DNA of 64,000 bases from Cricetulus griseus. Taxonomy: Eukaryota; Chordata; Mammalia; Rodentia; Cricetidae. The DNA lies in contig NW_023276806.1 in NCBI RefSeq assembly GCF_003668045.3, positions 85,796,668-85,860,667 of the forward strand. The letters run 5' to 3'. A program made the position numbers and the translations under genes. Shown here piece after piece: positions 23,404 through 35,460 of the stretch (the first letter of the stretch is position 1; every line of letters begins with the position of its first letter). The notes beneath the pieces are model-generated. The model saw only the letters and a program-made list of their open reading frames with translations. It did not search any database and was not told the DNA's origin.

Positions 23404-24077
23404 CTTAATCTTTAATGTAAGATCTGGGAGAGATAAACTACATTTAACGAAATCCATTTAATCTCCAAACTCACTCTCATCAGCCTTGCCCTATCTGCAG
23501 CAGTTTCTTTCCCCAGTCTCTAAAATTCTTTACCAATTTCTACATATCACCATCAATTTAACCTTTTATTTCCTTTAGACCAATTCTGAAGTGATATCTA
23601 ATGTGAGTTCCTTTATGTGACTCAAACATGCAAAGTATTAATGCATTAAAATGTGATTTGTTTAAAATATCTAATAAATTCCAATAGCACAATTTATGCT
23701 ATTAACTTATGCAAAGTAATAGCCTTTCCATTAGTATGAACACATACCACTCTTTATTCTGCATAACGGCAAAAAACCCCCAAAATCTAACCCTTCAAAT
23801 CAAAACCAAAACAACACTGCCTCCCAAAGTAGTTTAAAATCAGCATTTCTATTAACTGCTTTACTGTACAGTTTGCATTTCTGTTAGAACTTGATAAAAT
23901 GTTAAAAATGAATAGCTAGCCAAAGTGCTCATGTGAACATAGAGGTAATATATTATTAAGTGTGAACTAAGGGACAGTGTTCCTAGATCATACTTTTGTT
24001 AAATCTAATAGTTTATTTTTTAAATGTATAATGTCCATATTAAAACAACATGGTTACCCCCCCCAACCGCTTTCCTG
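23404..24077. other. Unique AT-rich sequence
   Basis: No gene or repeat recognised. There is a short C run at 24057. Confidence 0.5.
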
Positions 24078-24258
24078 AAGCATGGCTGGTTTACTGTAGC
24101 CACAGACTATGTTGCCAAAGAGAACTCTGAATTTACAACCTCCTGAGTGCTAAGATTACAGACATGTACTACTATATCCCATTGTATGTGGTGCTGGGGC
24201 CTGAATTTAGGGCTTTGTATATGCTGGGCAAGTCACTTTACTAGACTCATGTTTATAG
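24078..24258 (-). mobile_element. B4-like SINE, old
   Basis: A diverged B1 complement ('cctcctgagtgctaagatta') joined to an ID complement ('gtgctggggcctgaatttag', 'tttgtatatgctgggcaagt'). Confidence 0.6.
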
Positions 24259-25024
24259 CTTTGAATTCATCATTTCCCCCAGAAGGTCTTTTGATATTTT
24301 CTATTTAGCATTGGCCTCAAGGTACTTAATTTAATCTGTTGAAAATTCTTCCAGTGGTCACCCAATGGAAAGGATTAAAATAGAAAGGAAAGTCTGCTTT
24401 TGGCTCTAGGTATTGAAATTGTTATCCCTTACCTGTTCCTTTGACTTAATAAACAAGATTGCTACTCAAATCTGCTGAGAAATTTGAGTATATACATTAA
24501 ATGAAATCAAGATATTTAATTTTCCAGGAGGAAACAAAGAAATGTCTGGGATAATACATCTCAATGAGAGCAGTAATTACTTGCAGAACACTTCAAACAT
24601 AGGTGGTGATACTTTTGTTGGGGAGCCTGGGAATGTCCTGCATGACTTTTAACATACATGTAGCTGGGCAAAAGATCATTATTTGAAATGGATTTTAATT
24701 ATACATAACCTTCAACTTTCCAGAATGACCTGAAACAACATTTACACTATTCTTTGTTCAGGAATTCCTGAATTGTTTATCACCTATCACTTACCAAAAG
24801 CAATGCCTTTATACACTACATGAGTTAGTACAATCACTCCCATATCTGTTTGTACGTATTCATCTATCTTTTATACAAATATGTATTCCAAAAAGTCTTG
24901 AAAGTAAAAAATTGACAATATTTAATTGAAATTTTAATCTGAGTTTTATAACTCGTCTAGAACTCAATATGATATGACCAATATTTTTCTGAGGAAGCAG
25001 ACTGTTAAGATAGGTAAACATTTG
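24259..25024. other. Unique intronic sequence
   Basis: No gene or clear repeat recognised. Confidence 0.5.
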
Positions 25025-25174
25025 AGACTGGAAAAATGGCTCAGCAGTTAAGAACACCTGCTGTTCTTCCATAGGACCAGTGTTTGATTCCAAGCACCCA
25101 CTCTGGGCAGCTCACACCTGTCTGTAACTGCAGCTTCAGGTGATCTGATGTCCTCTTCTGGCATGCATACTTTA
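25025..25174 (+). mobile_element. B3/B2-type SINE
   Basis: 'gactggaaaaatggctcagc', 'cctgctgttcttccatagga' and 'gatgtcctcttctggcatgc'. The tail has become an ATCT microsatellite. Confidence 0.87.

Positions 25175-25229
<55 letters not shown>
25175..25229 (+). repeat. (ATCT)n microsatellite, about 14 units
   Basis: Uninterrupted tetranucleotide grown from the SINE tail. Confidence 0.97.
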
Positions 25230-26782
25230 CTTTTAGCTTGACAGTAAATTTTAAGATATGAGAAAAACACTGAAGATTTTGAGTTCTATAATGTCTGGTA
25301 AGTTGCCGAAATATAACTTTTCATTATTTACTTGGTTGTATCATATTGTTTTGAATGCAACCTTTAATAAGTCCTTTACCCCTCTAGGTCTCATATCCTT
25401 GTTTTCAAAGTAGAATATTAATATCTAAATTGCTTATTTCATGAAAGAATGTGGGAATTATGAAATGACATTTTGGAAACTGTAAATTAATCCACACTGG
25501 TATTGATGCTAGTATAGGAATGACTACAGTTTTACAAATGCATTAATGTTTATATTGTTTAAAATGTATCATCATGCTTAGGAATCAGATTTTAAAGGTA
25601 AAATAATTCATCCCTAATTTTATAATAAAACAATACAGACTCTCAATAAGAAAATTTATATTATATTTCCATAGCAGTCAGTCTAAGAAAGATGAACTAG
25701 ACTACTTTGCCAGCAAAATACTTCTCTTTAATTTAGTTATCATTCACTGATGATGTCTCCATTTTCATTTGGAATAGTCAGTACATTAAACTGAGTTTCT
25801 CAGACTGTCTAAGACTCTCTTAGTCTGAGATTATACCTTAGGCATTGTTTTGTTTTTATTTTTTTTTTAAATCACTGTGGCTATTTTCCCCAAGTGTGAG
25901 CACACGTATGTTTATGTCTTAGGGATCTACAGTGAAGATACACAGACAGCTATCTTGAGAAGGCTCATTTCACAATGCATTCCATGCATCAATTTGAGAT
26001 TCAGAAATATTTTAAAAACTGATGCAAGAGAGGAAGCTGCTTTCCCATCCAACTAAATTTTATTTATTACACACACTAGTTTTATGACATTGTGTCTGGA
26101 TCAGGAATGTTTATTAAATCAATATATACTGATATACAAGCACATGTTAGTGACTGAAATGCATAGTATTTCTCTTCTGCTTAATAGTGAGTAACAAAGA
26201 TATTAAGGTATTCACATAGTGAATTTTTTGGAATGTAAAATAGAAACATTAAAAATGTCTACCTGTATACAGCTCATCTTTTTGTAATCTAGGTGCCACA
26301 AAATTTTCCTAGAAGATAAAGGACCTACTTATACCACTACTATTTGACACATAGCCCAAACCCATGTTGGAAATTAAAGCTAAGACCCATTCATGCTAAG
26401 GAAATGTTTAAATTACTAAGATACACTCCTAGCCTTTAGGCCATTACTGTATCATAGTAAATCATTGACTTGATTATAGTGGTCCTTCTACAATGTTTCA
26501 AACTGCTTCATCAGTATTCCAGGACAAATGCTGGGAGTGGTCCAGAACCCAGTGTCATAGATAAGCTCCAAAAGAAAGAGGGAAACTTCTCTAACCAAAG
26601 AGTTTTTAAAATTAAATATTGCTGAATGGCTTTTAATTGCTTGCAGTATTCAGAAAATATTAAAAAATATTTTCTCTAGAGCCTATTTAGGTGCCATTTT
26701 CTTTCAGAGAGCATCTGAAAATGTCTTAGGTTAGAAGAGAGATGTTTACTTAGGAAAAATAGTAAGACATACATCACTGAGA
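25230..26782. other. Unique AT-rich intronic sequence, about 1.55 kb
   Basis: No gene or repeat recognised with confidence. Confidence 0.5.
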
Positions 26783-27135
26783 TGTCATAGTCAGCTCAGG
26801 CTGTCATAAAAAAATACAAGGAATGACAAAGACACTAGAAAATTTTTCTTTTCACTTCTGGATCCTAAAAGTCTACATTCAAGGTTATCAGTGTGGTTGG
26901 TTTTCATCAGGGTCCTCTTCATGGCTGGTGGGTGGAGGCCTTCTCAATGTGGAGTGGACTATGGGGGAAAGCAAACTTATCTAATCCTGCCACAAAGACC
27001 TCACCATCATAACCTTATGTAAACCTAATTATCTCCTAAAGTCTCCATCCCCACATCCCATTTCTTTGGGTTTTAGAAATAGGCACATGCATTTGGCAGG
27101 GAAATGATTCAGTTTACAATGAAGAGGGAGCAGAG
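26783..27135 (+). mobile_element. MaLR-type LTR relic
   Basis: 'atagtcagctcaggctgtca', 'gctggtgggtggaggccttc' and 'cacaaagacctcaccatcat' follow the order of MST/MLT LTRs. Confidence 0.5.
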
Positions 27136-27291
27136 GCTGCATGGTAACTGACCTTTCCAATCTTTCCCCAATGTTGCAGGTTTAAGGCTCCCATTCTTTT
27201 TCTTTTCTCCAGAGTTGAACCCATTTCCTTAGCACATGGCATTATTTGGTCTTCAAGACAATTTATTTCACACTTGAGCACTTGCTTTCAT

Positions 27292-27306
27292 GAAAGAAAG
27301 AAAGAG

Positions 27307-27365
<59 letters not shown>

Positions 27366-27366
27366 A
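27292..27366 (+). repeat. (GAAA)n microsatellite, about 19 units
   Basis: Purine-only tetranucleotide run with one early interruption. Confidence 0.97.
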
Positions 27367-27465
27367 CACCATCCTACTACAAAAAAGTATTTTCTTAACT
27401 TTTTTTTTTCCTTATGTGGAATACACATGAGGGAAAATAACAGACAACAGTATTCCTGTAATGTT

Positions 27466-27862
27466 CGGTATTCACTGTCAACTTGACTGGGTTTATAATC
27501 TCCCAGGAAACACACCTTTATGTGTGTCTTTTAGGGTGTTTCTAGAGCAGTTTAACCAAGGAGGTAACATCAACTATGAATGTGTGTGGCACCATCCCAT
27601 GGTCTCTGTCCAGGACTAAGTGACAAGGAAAAAAAGGAGAAAAAGGCCTGGTTACCAGCCTTAATTTTCTCTATTGTGTGACTGTGGATATGTGGACAAG
27701 CCTCCTCGTGTTTCTGCTATCCCAGCTGAAGATGTTTTTGCCAGCCAGTCTCCTCCTCTATGACAGATGGACCTTTTAATTGTGAGCCATAATAAGCCTT
27801 GCCTTTACTCAAGTTGCTTCTGTGAGGTGTATTGTCATAGCAACAAAAAAATAATAACCAAT
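27466..27862 (+). mobile_element. Rodent interspersed repeat, probably LTR-derived
   Basis: Starts 'cactgtcaacttgactgggt', contains 'gtttctagagcagtttaacc', 'ggcaccatcccatggtctct' and 'tgtgagccataataagcctt', and ends 'tattgtcatagcaacaaaaa'. This text order is a common rodent repeat. I cannot assign the class with certainty. Confidence 0.55.
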
Positions 27863-27929
27863 AAATCTGGTATTTTATATTTGTGTTGTATACACAAATA
27901 CTGCGTTATTTTTGTTTTGTTGCTGTTTT

Positions 27930-28078
27930 GTTTTTTTTTGAGACAGAGTTTCTCTGTGTAGTAGCACTAGCTGTCCTGGAACTAGATCTGTAGACCAGGC
28001 TGGACTTGAACTCAGAGATCTACCTGTCTCTGCTGCCGGAGTGCTGGAATTAAAGGCGTGCACCACCACCACCTGACC
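27930..28078 (-). mobile_element. B1 SINE
   Basis: T run, 'gagacagagtttctctgtgt', 'gtagaccaggctggacttga' and 'gtgctggaattaaaggcgtg'. Confidence 0.95.
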
Positions 28079-28121
28079 ACAAATACTTTTTTAAAAATTC
28101 AAGGATTACATGAACTGACAA

Positions 28122-28775
28122 TCCAGGCAATGGTAGAGAGGATAACCTAAACACCCTTCCCCTAAAACGAGATTGATGACTACTTTTTATGACATCCTAG
28201 AGCCCTCATCCAGTGGCTGATGGAAGCAGAGACAGACATCCACAGATATACTCTGAACTGAACTCTGGAACTTAGTTGAAGAGAGGGAGAAATGAAGATC
28301 GAAGGGGTCGGTACCAGGTTGGAGAAACCCACAGAAAGACCTGGCCTGAACAAGGGGGAGCACATCGACCCCAGATGCTATCTGGGAGGCCAGTACAGGA
28401 CTTATCCAGACCCCTGAACATGGATGTCAATGAGGAGGCCCCTGAACTCCAGGGGGCCCCTAGCAGTGGATTAGTATTTTTCCCTGGTTTAAGAAGGGAC
28501 TTTGAGAGCCCATCCCATGTGAAGGGATGCACTCTCGCCCTGGACACATGGGGAAGGGCCCAGGCCCAGCCCAGGATGATGTGGTGGACTTTGGGGAGCC
28601 CCCGTTGAGGGCCCTACCCTGCCTGGGGAGTGGAGGGAGGATGGGGTGGGGGTTAGGTCGGGGGTGAGGGAGGAAGGATGGGGGTGAGGGGAGGGAGAGG
28701 GAGAAGGGATTGACATGTGAAACAAGCTTGTTCCTAATTTGAACTAATAAAAAATTTATAATAATAATAAAAAAT
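28122..28775 (+). mobile_element. 5'-truncated L1 (3' UTR only)
   Basis: 'aatggtagagaggataacct', 'cctagagccctcatccagtg', 'cacagaaagacctggcctga', a G-rich run at 28630-28700, 'gacatgtgaaacaagcttgt' and an A/T-rich tail with AATA units. The frames at 28272-28725 are accidental. Confidence 0.92.
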
Positions 28776-28993
28776 TAAATTTATTTTACTTTACATGTAT
28801 AAGTTTTCTGATTACATGTATGTATGTATATCACGTGGGTACCTGGTGCTATGGAAGCAGAAGACAGCATTAGGTCACCTAGAACTGGAGCCATGGTTGT
28901 TGTAAACCTCCATGTTAAGTGTTGGGAACTGAACCAGATTCTCTGTAAGAGGAACAGACACTCCTGATCAATGAGGCATCTTTCCACTCCCAA
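28776..28993 (-). mobile_element. B3-type SINE
   Basis: A T/A-rich start, then 'gattacatgtatgtatgtat', 'cacgtgggtacctggtgcta', 'tagaactggagccatggttg' and 'atgaggcatctttccactcc'. It directly abuts the L1 tail. Confidence 0.85.
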
Positions 28994-29009
28994 GAAGTAC
29001 TATTTTTGT

Positions 29010-29340
29010 ACCATATTAGGTTTTGCATTCATGTGTATATGGTGTACATGTGTATGCAGTTGTTGTGTGGGTGGGCGTAGAGACTAGTGACCAACCTTAA
29101 GTATCATTCTGCAGACTCCATCCATCTTATTTTTTCTCTCACTGGCCTGGAGCTCCCTGAGTAGGCAAAGTTAATGGGACAGACAGCCCCAGAAGTCCCC
29201 AAGTCTTTCCCTTCCCAATACTGGGACTGTAGGTGTACACCATCACACCCAAACCTTTTATGTGGTTTCTGGCAATAGAAGGTTCTAATGCTTATAGGGT
29301 AAGCACTGCAGAGACTGTGCTCTGCAGGGCCACTCTCACC
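29010..29340 (-). mobile_element. B4-type or related composite SINE, old
   Basis: 'atccatcttattttttctct', 'actggcctggagctccctga' and 'gggactgtaggtgtacacca' give a diverged B1-like part, followed by an ID-like complement near 29260-29330. Confidence 0.5.
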
Positions 29341-31954
29341 TTGTCCTATAGTGATTATAGACACATAGGGAACACTTAAAATGATGGTACTTCATTCTCC
29401 TTCTTCCCCTTCTGTATTTTCTACTTAGCTGCTTCACACTACTTTGCCATAGCAACTCTCTGCCTTCCTTTTGGTAGGGGTGTACTCTTGGAATACTCAG
29501 CTATTCTGAATAATTTCCTTATGGCTCTGGCATCATAATTGATCGAAAACTGAACAAAATCCCCATGCACGTGCTAAAATGACATATCCAGGTATTCCAA
29601 GAAACATATTTTGGAACCTGATAAGCAAATGTGCTTTGGAGTTACTCTGCCTAAGCCTGAGTGGTACCATCTCTACCACTTTAGGAGGTATATATCTGGC
29701 ATTTCTTTAAATATTTTTAGAACATGTCATACACAGGGAGAATATAATTCCTGAAAAAACTCTTGTTCAGAGTCTTCCTCTCTTTTTAAAGAAACTGTAA
29801 TTTTGTACCTTCAAAAGAAGTAAAAAAAAAAAAGTGCTTACCACAGAACCTTCAACTGAAGAAGGTTCTAAATTAATATAAGGCAGGTGCATTTTCAATT
29901 CTTGGCCATGCTACAAAGGACCCTCTGTATGTCCTTTTGTTTATGTGGCACTATTAGAGTCTCAGTTCAGTTCCTTGACTGCATGGCCCATGAAGATCCC
30001 CCTTCAGTAGAAGGTTGGAAATCGAGTATGAGTACTATTTCACACAGGAGCTAAGTGAGCATCTTCTAACTCACTCTAATCTTTGGTACCCTAATACTGT
30101 GGCCTCATTAAAAATAAAGTAATTAGGCAAGGAGAAAATTGGGAGGGAAATTCTTTCAAATTCGGGCAGATCTTAAGGTCTTTAAGGTATTGAAGAAATT
30201 AATCATGGCTCTGTCTTTTCTCATTGTTCTATTGTGACTATCATGACTATATTCTGCTCTAAGCTAAATGAAATAGTGTGGATGGTGTGACAGCCAATTA
30301 TCTGGTGCTAGTTTCCTTTTTTTTTTTTGAATATAAAATCAGGAAGATCATGAAAGAACACTGATGTATCACTACAATGTGCACCATATTAAGGAAATCA
30401 GAGATTCTCCAAAATGTCCTCTAGTTGTTCTGTCTTTTCTCCATTCCTGTTTCTGAGGCATGCAGACTGATTATCTCACAACAAAAATGATAATCCCTGT
30501 ACATATTTCAAGCTTGTAAATGCTGGTGAAATCTTATGTTTCTAACTTTTAAACACTTACTAGGACCCTCTCCCATTATACCCACAGGACATTAAGCAAC
30601 ATTTGGCTATATATGAGGTGTTTAGCTTCTTTATACCAGTACATTCTTCACATCGCACTGCCAGGAATAGGCATCTGGTTACAGGTCCCATGTTGAAGTT
30701 GTTCAGCTAAACTACTCCAATAAAAATCTAGTTAAGATGGGGACAAAGGAGTGGGAGAAGGAAATAGGGGAGAAGGGAGAATTAGAATGAAACATAACAA
30801 TACATACACATGAAACATAGTGTATCCCTTTGCACATTAACTTTAAAACCAATAAAAAGGTTGTAAAGGTAGAAATCCAGTTCCAACTTTGAGAACAGAT
30901 AGTGTAAAGAGGGTCTTAATTTTACTGGTAAACATAGCCATATTAAGTAAACACTATGAACAATTTCAAAAGGAATATTTAAAGTTACAAAGTTAAAGTT
31001 GTTTTATATTAATGAGCAAGAAATTCACATATTGGTGTTTTCTTATTTAAAGTTATTGATAACAAACTCTAGGTTAGAAGTCTAAATGTTAACTTTACTA
31101 TCTGGAAAGGGAAGAGTGATGTCCACAAAGTCAAAATATGCATGGCCATTTTTAAAAATACCTTTTCTAAGTTATATATTGAAATCCTTTCTAAAATATA
31201 TAATACTTAAAAAAATTACCAGCTCAACACCATATAATCATCTCTAAATATAATGGCACATAAATGCATTTCATCAGAAATGAAATTCTTCAATGACTGT
31301 TAAAATGAGAATCAAAAAATTATTATAATCTAGTTGTCTGGCTTGCAGCAAGCATTAATCAGAAGTCATAATAAATCCACATGCTTCTTCAGACAACACA
31401 TTAGTCAAACCATTTTCTATGATGACGACATTGACTAATGGGCTCTGAGTTGGAAGGGTCAATCATAAACTCATCAAATGCTTCATTTAATTTCTTAATT
31501 TGGACAAACACAATTTGTTTATGGGAAAGATATCAGGTGTTCGTGAATGAATAATGGCTATGAAACCAAACTCCATTAATCAGCTTCTGATTACAAATGA
31601 CTTAGAGATTGTTTATTCTAATTTCATTCATTTGGATCAACAAAGAAAACACGAGCAAATGAAACCATTTGGAAAAAAATGGCACACTTATTTCCCCATA
31701 TTTAATAAGGCAATGATAAATATTCTTTCAGTAACTATACCAAAAGGACTTTATTACTCACATTGATACCAACACTTTTTACAAGTCATTTGTTAATGCA
31801 GAGAATCTGTAAAGATATCAGGTGAGGAAAAAGAAAACAGAAAATATTATCCTCTTTATTATACTAACTTTTGAGCTCTTCCTGTGTCTTCAGGCAAAGG
31901 CAGAGATTCTGCTACTTTGTTTGCACTTTTTAAAAAACACTTTTTACTTTGTTT
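29341..31954. other. Mostly unique tract, 2.6 kb
   Basis: No gene recognised. A weak L1-3'-like purine stretch sits near 30738-30865. Otherwise free of young repeats. It contains candidate regulatory block C. Confidence 0.5.
31260..31780. promoter_or_regulatory. Candidate conserved block C, TAAT-rich
   Basis: Repeat-free with many homeodomain-type cores: 'gcattaatcagaag' near 31353, 'cattagtcaaacc' near 31399, 'catttaatttcttaattt' near 31483, and a perfect 7-bp inverted repeat TAATCAG-ctt-CTGATTA at 31577-31593. A 70-codon plus-strand frame (31554-31766) has no known domain. The regulatory role is inference. Confidence 0.38.
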
Positions 31955-32092
31955 TTTATATTTTTTTATTTGAATTAGAAAGGTTATTTTACATGTCAAT
32001 CCCAGTTCCCTCACGCTCCCCTCCTCCACTGCCTCCCCAACTAACACCCTACCTATCCCATACCCTTTCTGCTCCCCGGAGAGGCACTTTGT
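31955..32092 (-). mobile_element. L1 3' terminus, short
   Basis: T-rich start, 'tttacatgtcaatcccagtt', 'ccctcctccactgcctcccc' and 'ctttctgctccccggagagg' are the complement of the L1 3' end. Confidence 0.88.
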
Positions 32093-32968
32093 ACTTTTTA
32101 TAGTCTGTAGTAAGGTCAGGCTTTAAAACTTCAGCAACATTCAGCATACTGCTGCATATTCTGTTCATTTGCACAACTGTCTTATATTGTGGGGCAAGAA
32201 TGGTACCTTAAGAACTGTAACTATCCCACTGTCTGGATTAAGCCATAGTACAATATATTTTTGTTCAAATAAATCCTATGGGAAGGCATGCCATCATGTG
32301 AAATTCCAGGTAAATAATTATAGTAATAGCAAATTTGGAGTGCTCTATAATACTTTTTAAAGTATTTTAAAGTTATGTAAGGAAGAAGCCAATGTCATTG
32401 CAATTGTTAAAAGACACCTGTTTTCTGTCCACTTTTCTACTGACACTATCTGGCAATAAGGACCTTGCTGAACTATCTACCAATCAATGACTGCTGTCTC
32501 TCCACCAACCATTAGTTGTTAGGTTAGATAAACCAGATGCATTTCCCTACTTAATCTGCTCTGTGTTTAATTCCATGTAGAACTTCACTGACACCATCAA
32601 ACAGAATGCCTTGTGCTTGAGCTGTTGTTTGCATTTGGCAACTAGAAGACACTGAAGGTAGACCACTGTGAGGAAAGAATTAAATGGAGCTACTTTATAG
32701 TCCTTACTGGCCTCTGGTGTCACATGGCTACCCTTCTCAGAGGGCCCAGTTTGTTCTGGCAGACATCTTACAATGCTCTAAAGTTTCTCTCTTCCTTTGC
32801 CTTTCCCAACCTAGCAAAGGCTCCAACTGTTTCAAGGGCAGGTGGGAATCTTGAAGGTGCATCTAAATATTTATGGATAGCCAGCTAATAGAAATATATT
32901 CCAGAGTCTTTATTCAAAGAGCAATTCTAGGTAATTAAATTTTAATATTTAAGGTACATCTCATAATG
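32093..32968. other. Unique intronic sequence
   Basis: No gene or repeat recognised. Confidence 0.5.
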
Positions 32969-33129
32969 TTTTGTTTTGTTTTGTTTTTGGAGACAGGGTT
33001 TTTCTATGTAACTTTCGAGCCAATCCTGGCACTTGCTCTGTAGACCAGGCTGGCCTTGAACTCCAGAGATCCGCCTGCTTCTACCTCCCGAGTGCTGGGA
33101 TTAAAGGCGTGCGCCATCAATGCCCAGCT
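32969..33129 (-). mobile_element. B1 SINE
   Basis: TTTTG-rich start, 'gagacagggtttttctatgt', 'gtagaccaggctggccttga' and 'gctgggattaaaggcgtgcg'. Confidence 0.96.
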
Positions 33130-33335
33130 TACATCTCAAAACATTATAGCTACCGATGAGCTATTCCTACAATGGAACTGGGTAAAATGACCAAAACATT
33201 TGAGATTTGGAATTTGAAACAATTGAAGGAGGTAAAAATATTAGCCTTAAAAGGGCTTTCAAAGAACATGCTTACCTTCCTATGTAACTATTATCTAGCA
33301 GAATTAACAAATTTTAAAGAGTAGAAATCTCTGAA

Positions 33336-33456
33336 TCTGGGAGTGGTGGTGCATGTCATTAATTTCCCACTCAGGAGGCAGAGGCAGGCAGTTATCTGAG
33401 TTCAAGGCCAGCTTGCTCTACAAAGTGAGTTCTAGGACAGCCAGAACTACACAGAG

Positions 33457-33458
<2 letters not shown>
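33336..33458 (+). mobile_element. B1 SINE
   Basis: 'gagtggtggtgcatgtcatt', 'ggaggcagaggcaggcagtt' and 'tctaggacagccagaactac'. Its 3' end runs into a CA microsatellite. Confidence 0.88.
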
Positions 33459-33505
<47 letters not shown>

Positions 33506-33513
33506 GGGGGGGG
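33459..33513 (+). repeat. Composite (CA)n-(GA)n-G run
   Basis: CA to 33492, GA to about 33505, then a G run. It grew from a B1 tail. Confidence 0.96.
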
Positions 33514-33798
33514 AGGAGATTTATTTTTTTAAAAAAGAAATATTTGATTGTATTATATACAAAAATTCTTAAATTTAGTCAACAATGATCTGATAATGAT
33601 CTGATCCCATTTACTTTTCAAGATCTTTACATTTTCAAAAATGTCTTTAAAATGACAATAATAAATGGTATTTTAAAAACAATTCTAAAATGTTAAGTGA
33701 CTCATCAACATCTCAGAATTACTAGCATCAATTAACACATTCAATGGTAGAAATTAATTGTATGGAATAATTTAAAGCCAATAGCAAATGCCTGCATG

Positions 33799-33892
33799 GA
33801 GCTGTGTATGGTGGTACACATTTGAGATCCCAGCACTCAGAAGGCTAAGGATGATCACTGCCAGCCTCACTGCCAGCTTGTCTTCAAAGGCT
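33799..33892 (+). mobile_element. Old B1 fragment
   Basis: 'gtgtatggtggtacacattt', 'gagatcccagcactcagaag' and 'gccagcctcactgccagctt'. Confidence 0.6.
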
Positions 33893-34236
33893 CTTACCTC
33901 CAAAACATACACTTACATGAAAACTACTATAGTTACATGAAGAACTAACAGGAATTTGTCCAGATGAACAAAATCTTTTACAAAGATGTCATAAAAATAA
34001 TACATATAGCATTTCATTTTTAAAAGTATTAAAATTAAATTTATTTTTAAATTCATGACTGAAATTACAGTTTATAAGCAAAAGAGCCATATAACTGGCA
34101 TACTAACAAAAAACACTGGAAACAGGCATATGTAAAATTTGATGATCAGATGGCAGCTGTTTCAAGTTTAATTCAAGTTGACACTGTGACAACACTGCCA
34201 TATACAAAGCTCATCCTTCAGACTCTTGTAAGTTAC

Positions 34237-34279
<43 letters not shown>

Positions 34280-35097
34280 CAAAAGCATGAAACAACCATG
34301 TTTTATTTTAATTTCTGATTTGTCAGGCCATTTTTATAACTATCCTGGTGTAAGCTGGAAATACCTGCTCACTGAATTAAACCTATTAAATGGACTGCAA
34401 AGAAGAAAGAAAAGGTATTTTGTGTGGTTTTACATGTATAAGTTCTTCATCACAAAGCCCAAATAATTTTTGTATATCCTATCTATACATATCTATGTGT
34501 ATATGAAAGGACATTAGGAACTACAGGTCTAGATTACCCAATATAAGATAAGATAAGATAAGCTTTCCTTCTCACTCAGGGATGAAGAATAGAGGAACCA
34601 CAGGAACTTGCCAGACTTGCATATCCCTCCATTTTCTTACTATTTCATGCAACCTCTGTTTCTTTGTGAATCTGTATAGATAAAAATCTAAATTAAAAAG
34701 TAGACATATAAGAAAATTTAACCCCAATGATTTAGAATATATTATGGGTTGCATTACATATAGATCAGCTACAACTCTGAGTTCACACTGATTTCACAAC
34801 CAAAAAAAATACCCAATCCATTTGAATCCTGTGGCAAGTAACTATTTCCCCTGTCTTCCCTGACCAGTAATTACTCACTGCTGAAGCTGTCCATAATAAA
34901 GATGGTCTAGGACTGTTTATAAGAACACAGAAATGGTAAACAGAGGTGGCAATAGATGCGGGTTACATTATTACTCTTAACAGCAAAGGCCAACAATGAG
35001 TAAAACAATTCTTATTTTAAAATACTGGAGAAATTAATATAAAATAATATGCTCATTTTATGTAAGAAAAAGAATCCATGATTACTTTTCAATTTTT
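33893..35097. other. Unique sequence with one CA repeat
   Basis: No gene. A block at about 34840-35000 with 'ccagtaattactcactgctg' is repeat-free and could be conserved, on weak grounds. A short AGATA run lies near 34546-34560. Confidence 0.45.
34238..34277 (+). repeat. (CA)n microsatellite, about 20 units
   Basis: Uninterrupted CA run. Confidence 0.97.
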
Positions 35098-35316
35098 TTA
35101 AGGATTTATTTATTTTTAATCTTTGTAAGAGTGTTTCACCTGCATGTGTATATGTTGACAATGGGCATCCTTGCACCTGTCAAGGCCAGAAGCAGGTACT
35201 GAATCCCATGGCACTGAAGTTACAAAGGTTGTGAGCTGCCATTAGGTGTTGGAAACCAAACTGTGTGTCCTCAAAGTGCAAATGCTCTTAACCACTGAGC
35301 AAACTCTCTTGCCCCC
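35098..35316 (-). mobile_element. B3-type SINE, old
   Basis: 'ggatttatttatttttaatc', 'tttcacctgcatgtgtatat', 'ttgtgagctgccattaggtg' and 'cttaaccactgagcaaactc'. Confidence 0.82.
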
Positions 35317-35382
35317 AAATTACTCTAAACTCCAGATCAGGATTTAACGCCAATGGTATTTTAATACCATTTATATAAGCTA

Positions 35383-35460
35383 CCAGTAACATTTATTCAT
35401 TCAGTTACTCATCCAACAAGAATCAATAAACAAAAGCTTCTATAGTTCAAGCTATTGTGA
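35383..35460 (-). mobile_element. Possible MIR/L2 relic
   Basis: 'catttattcattcagttact' with 'catccaacaagaatcaataa' echoes the complement of an MIR/L2 3' end. Weak. Confidence 0.3.

Noticed and set aside
31554..31766. 70-codon plus-strand frame in candidate block C
   Set aside because: No recognisable motif; the conserved look is better explained by TAAT-rich regulatory sequence.
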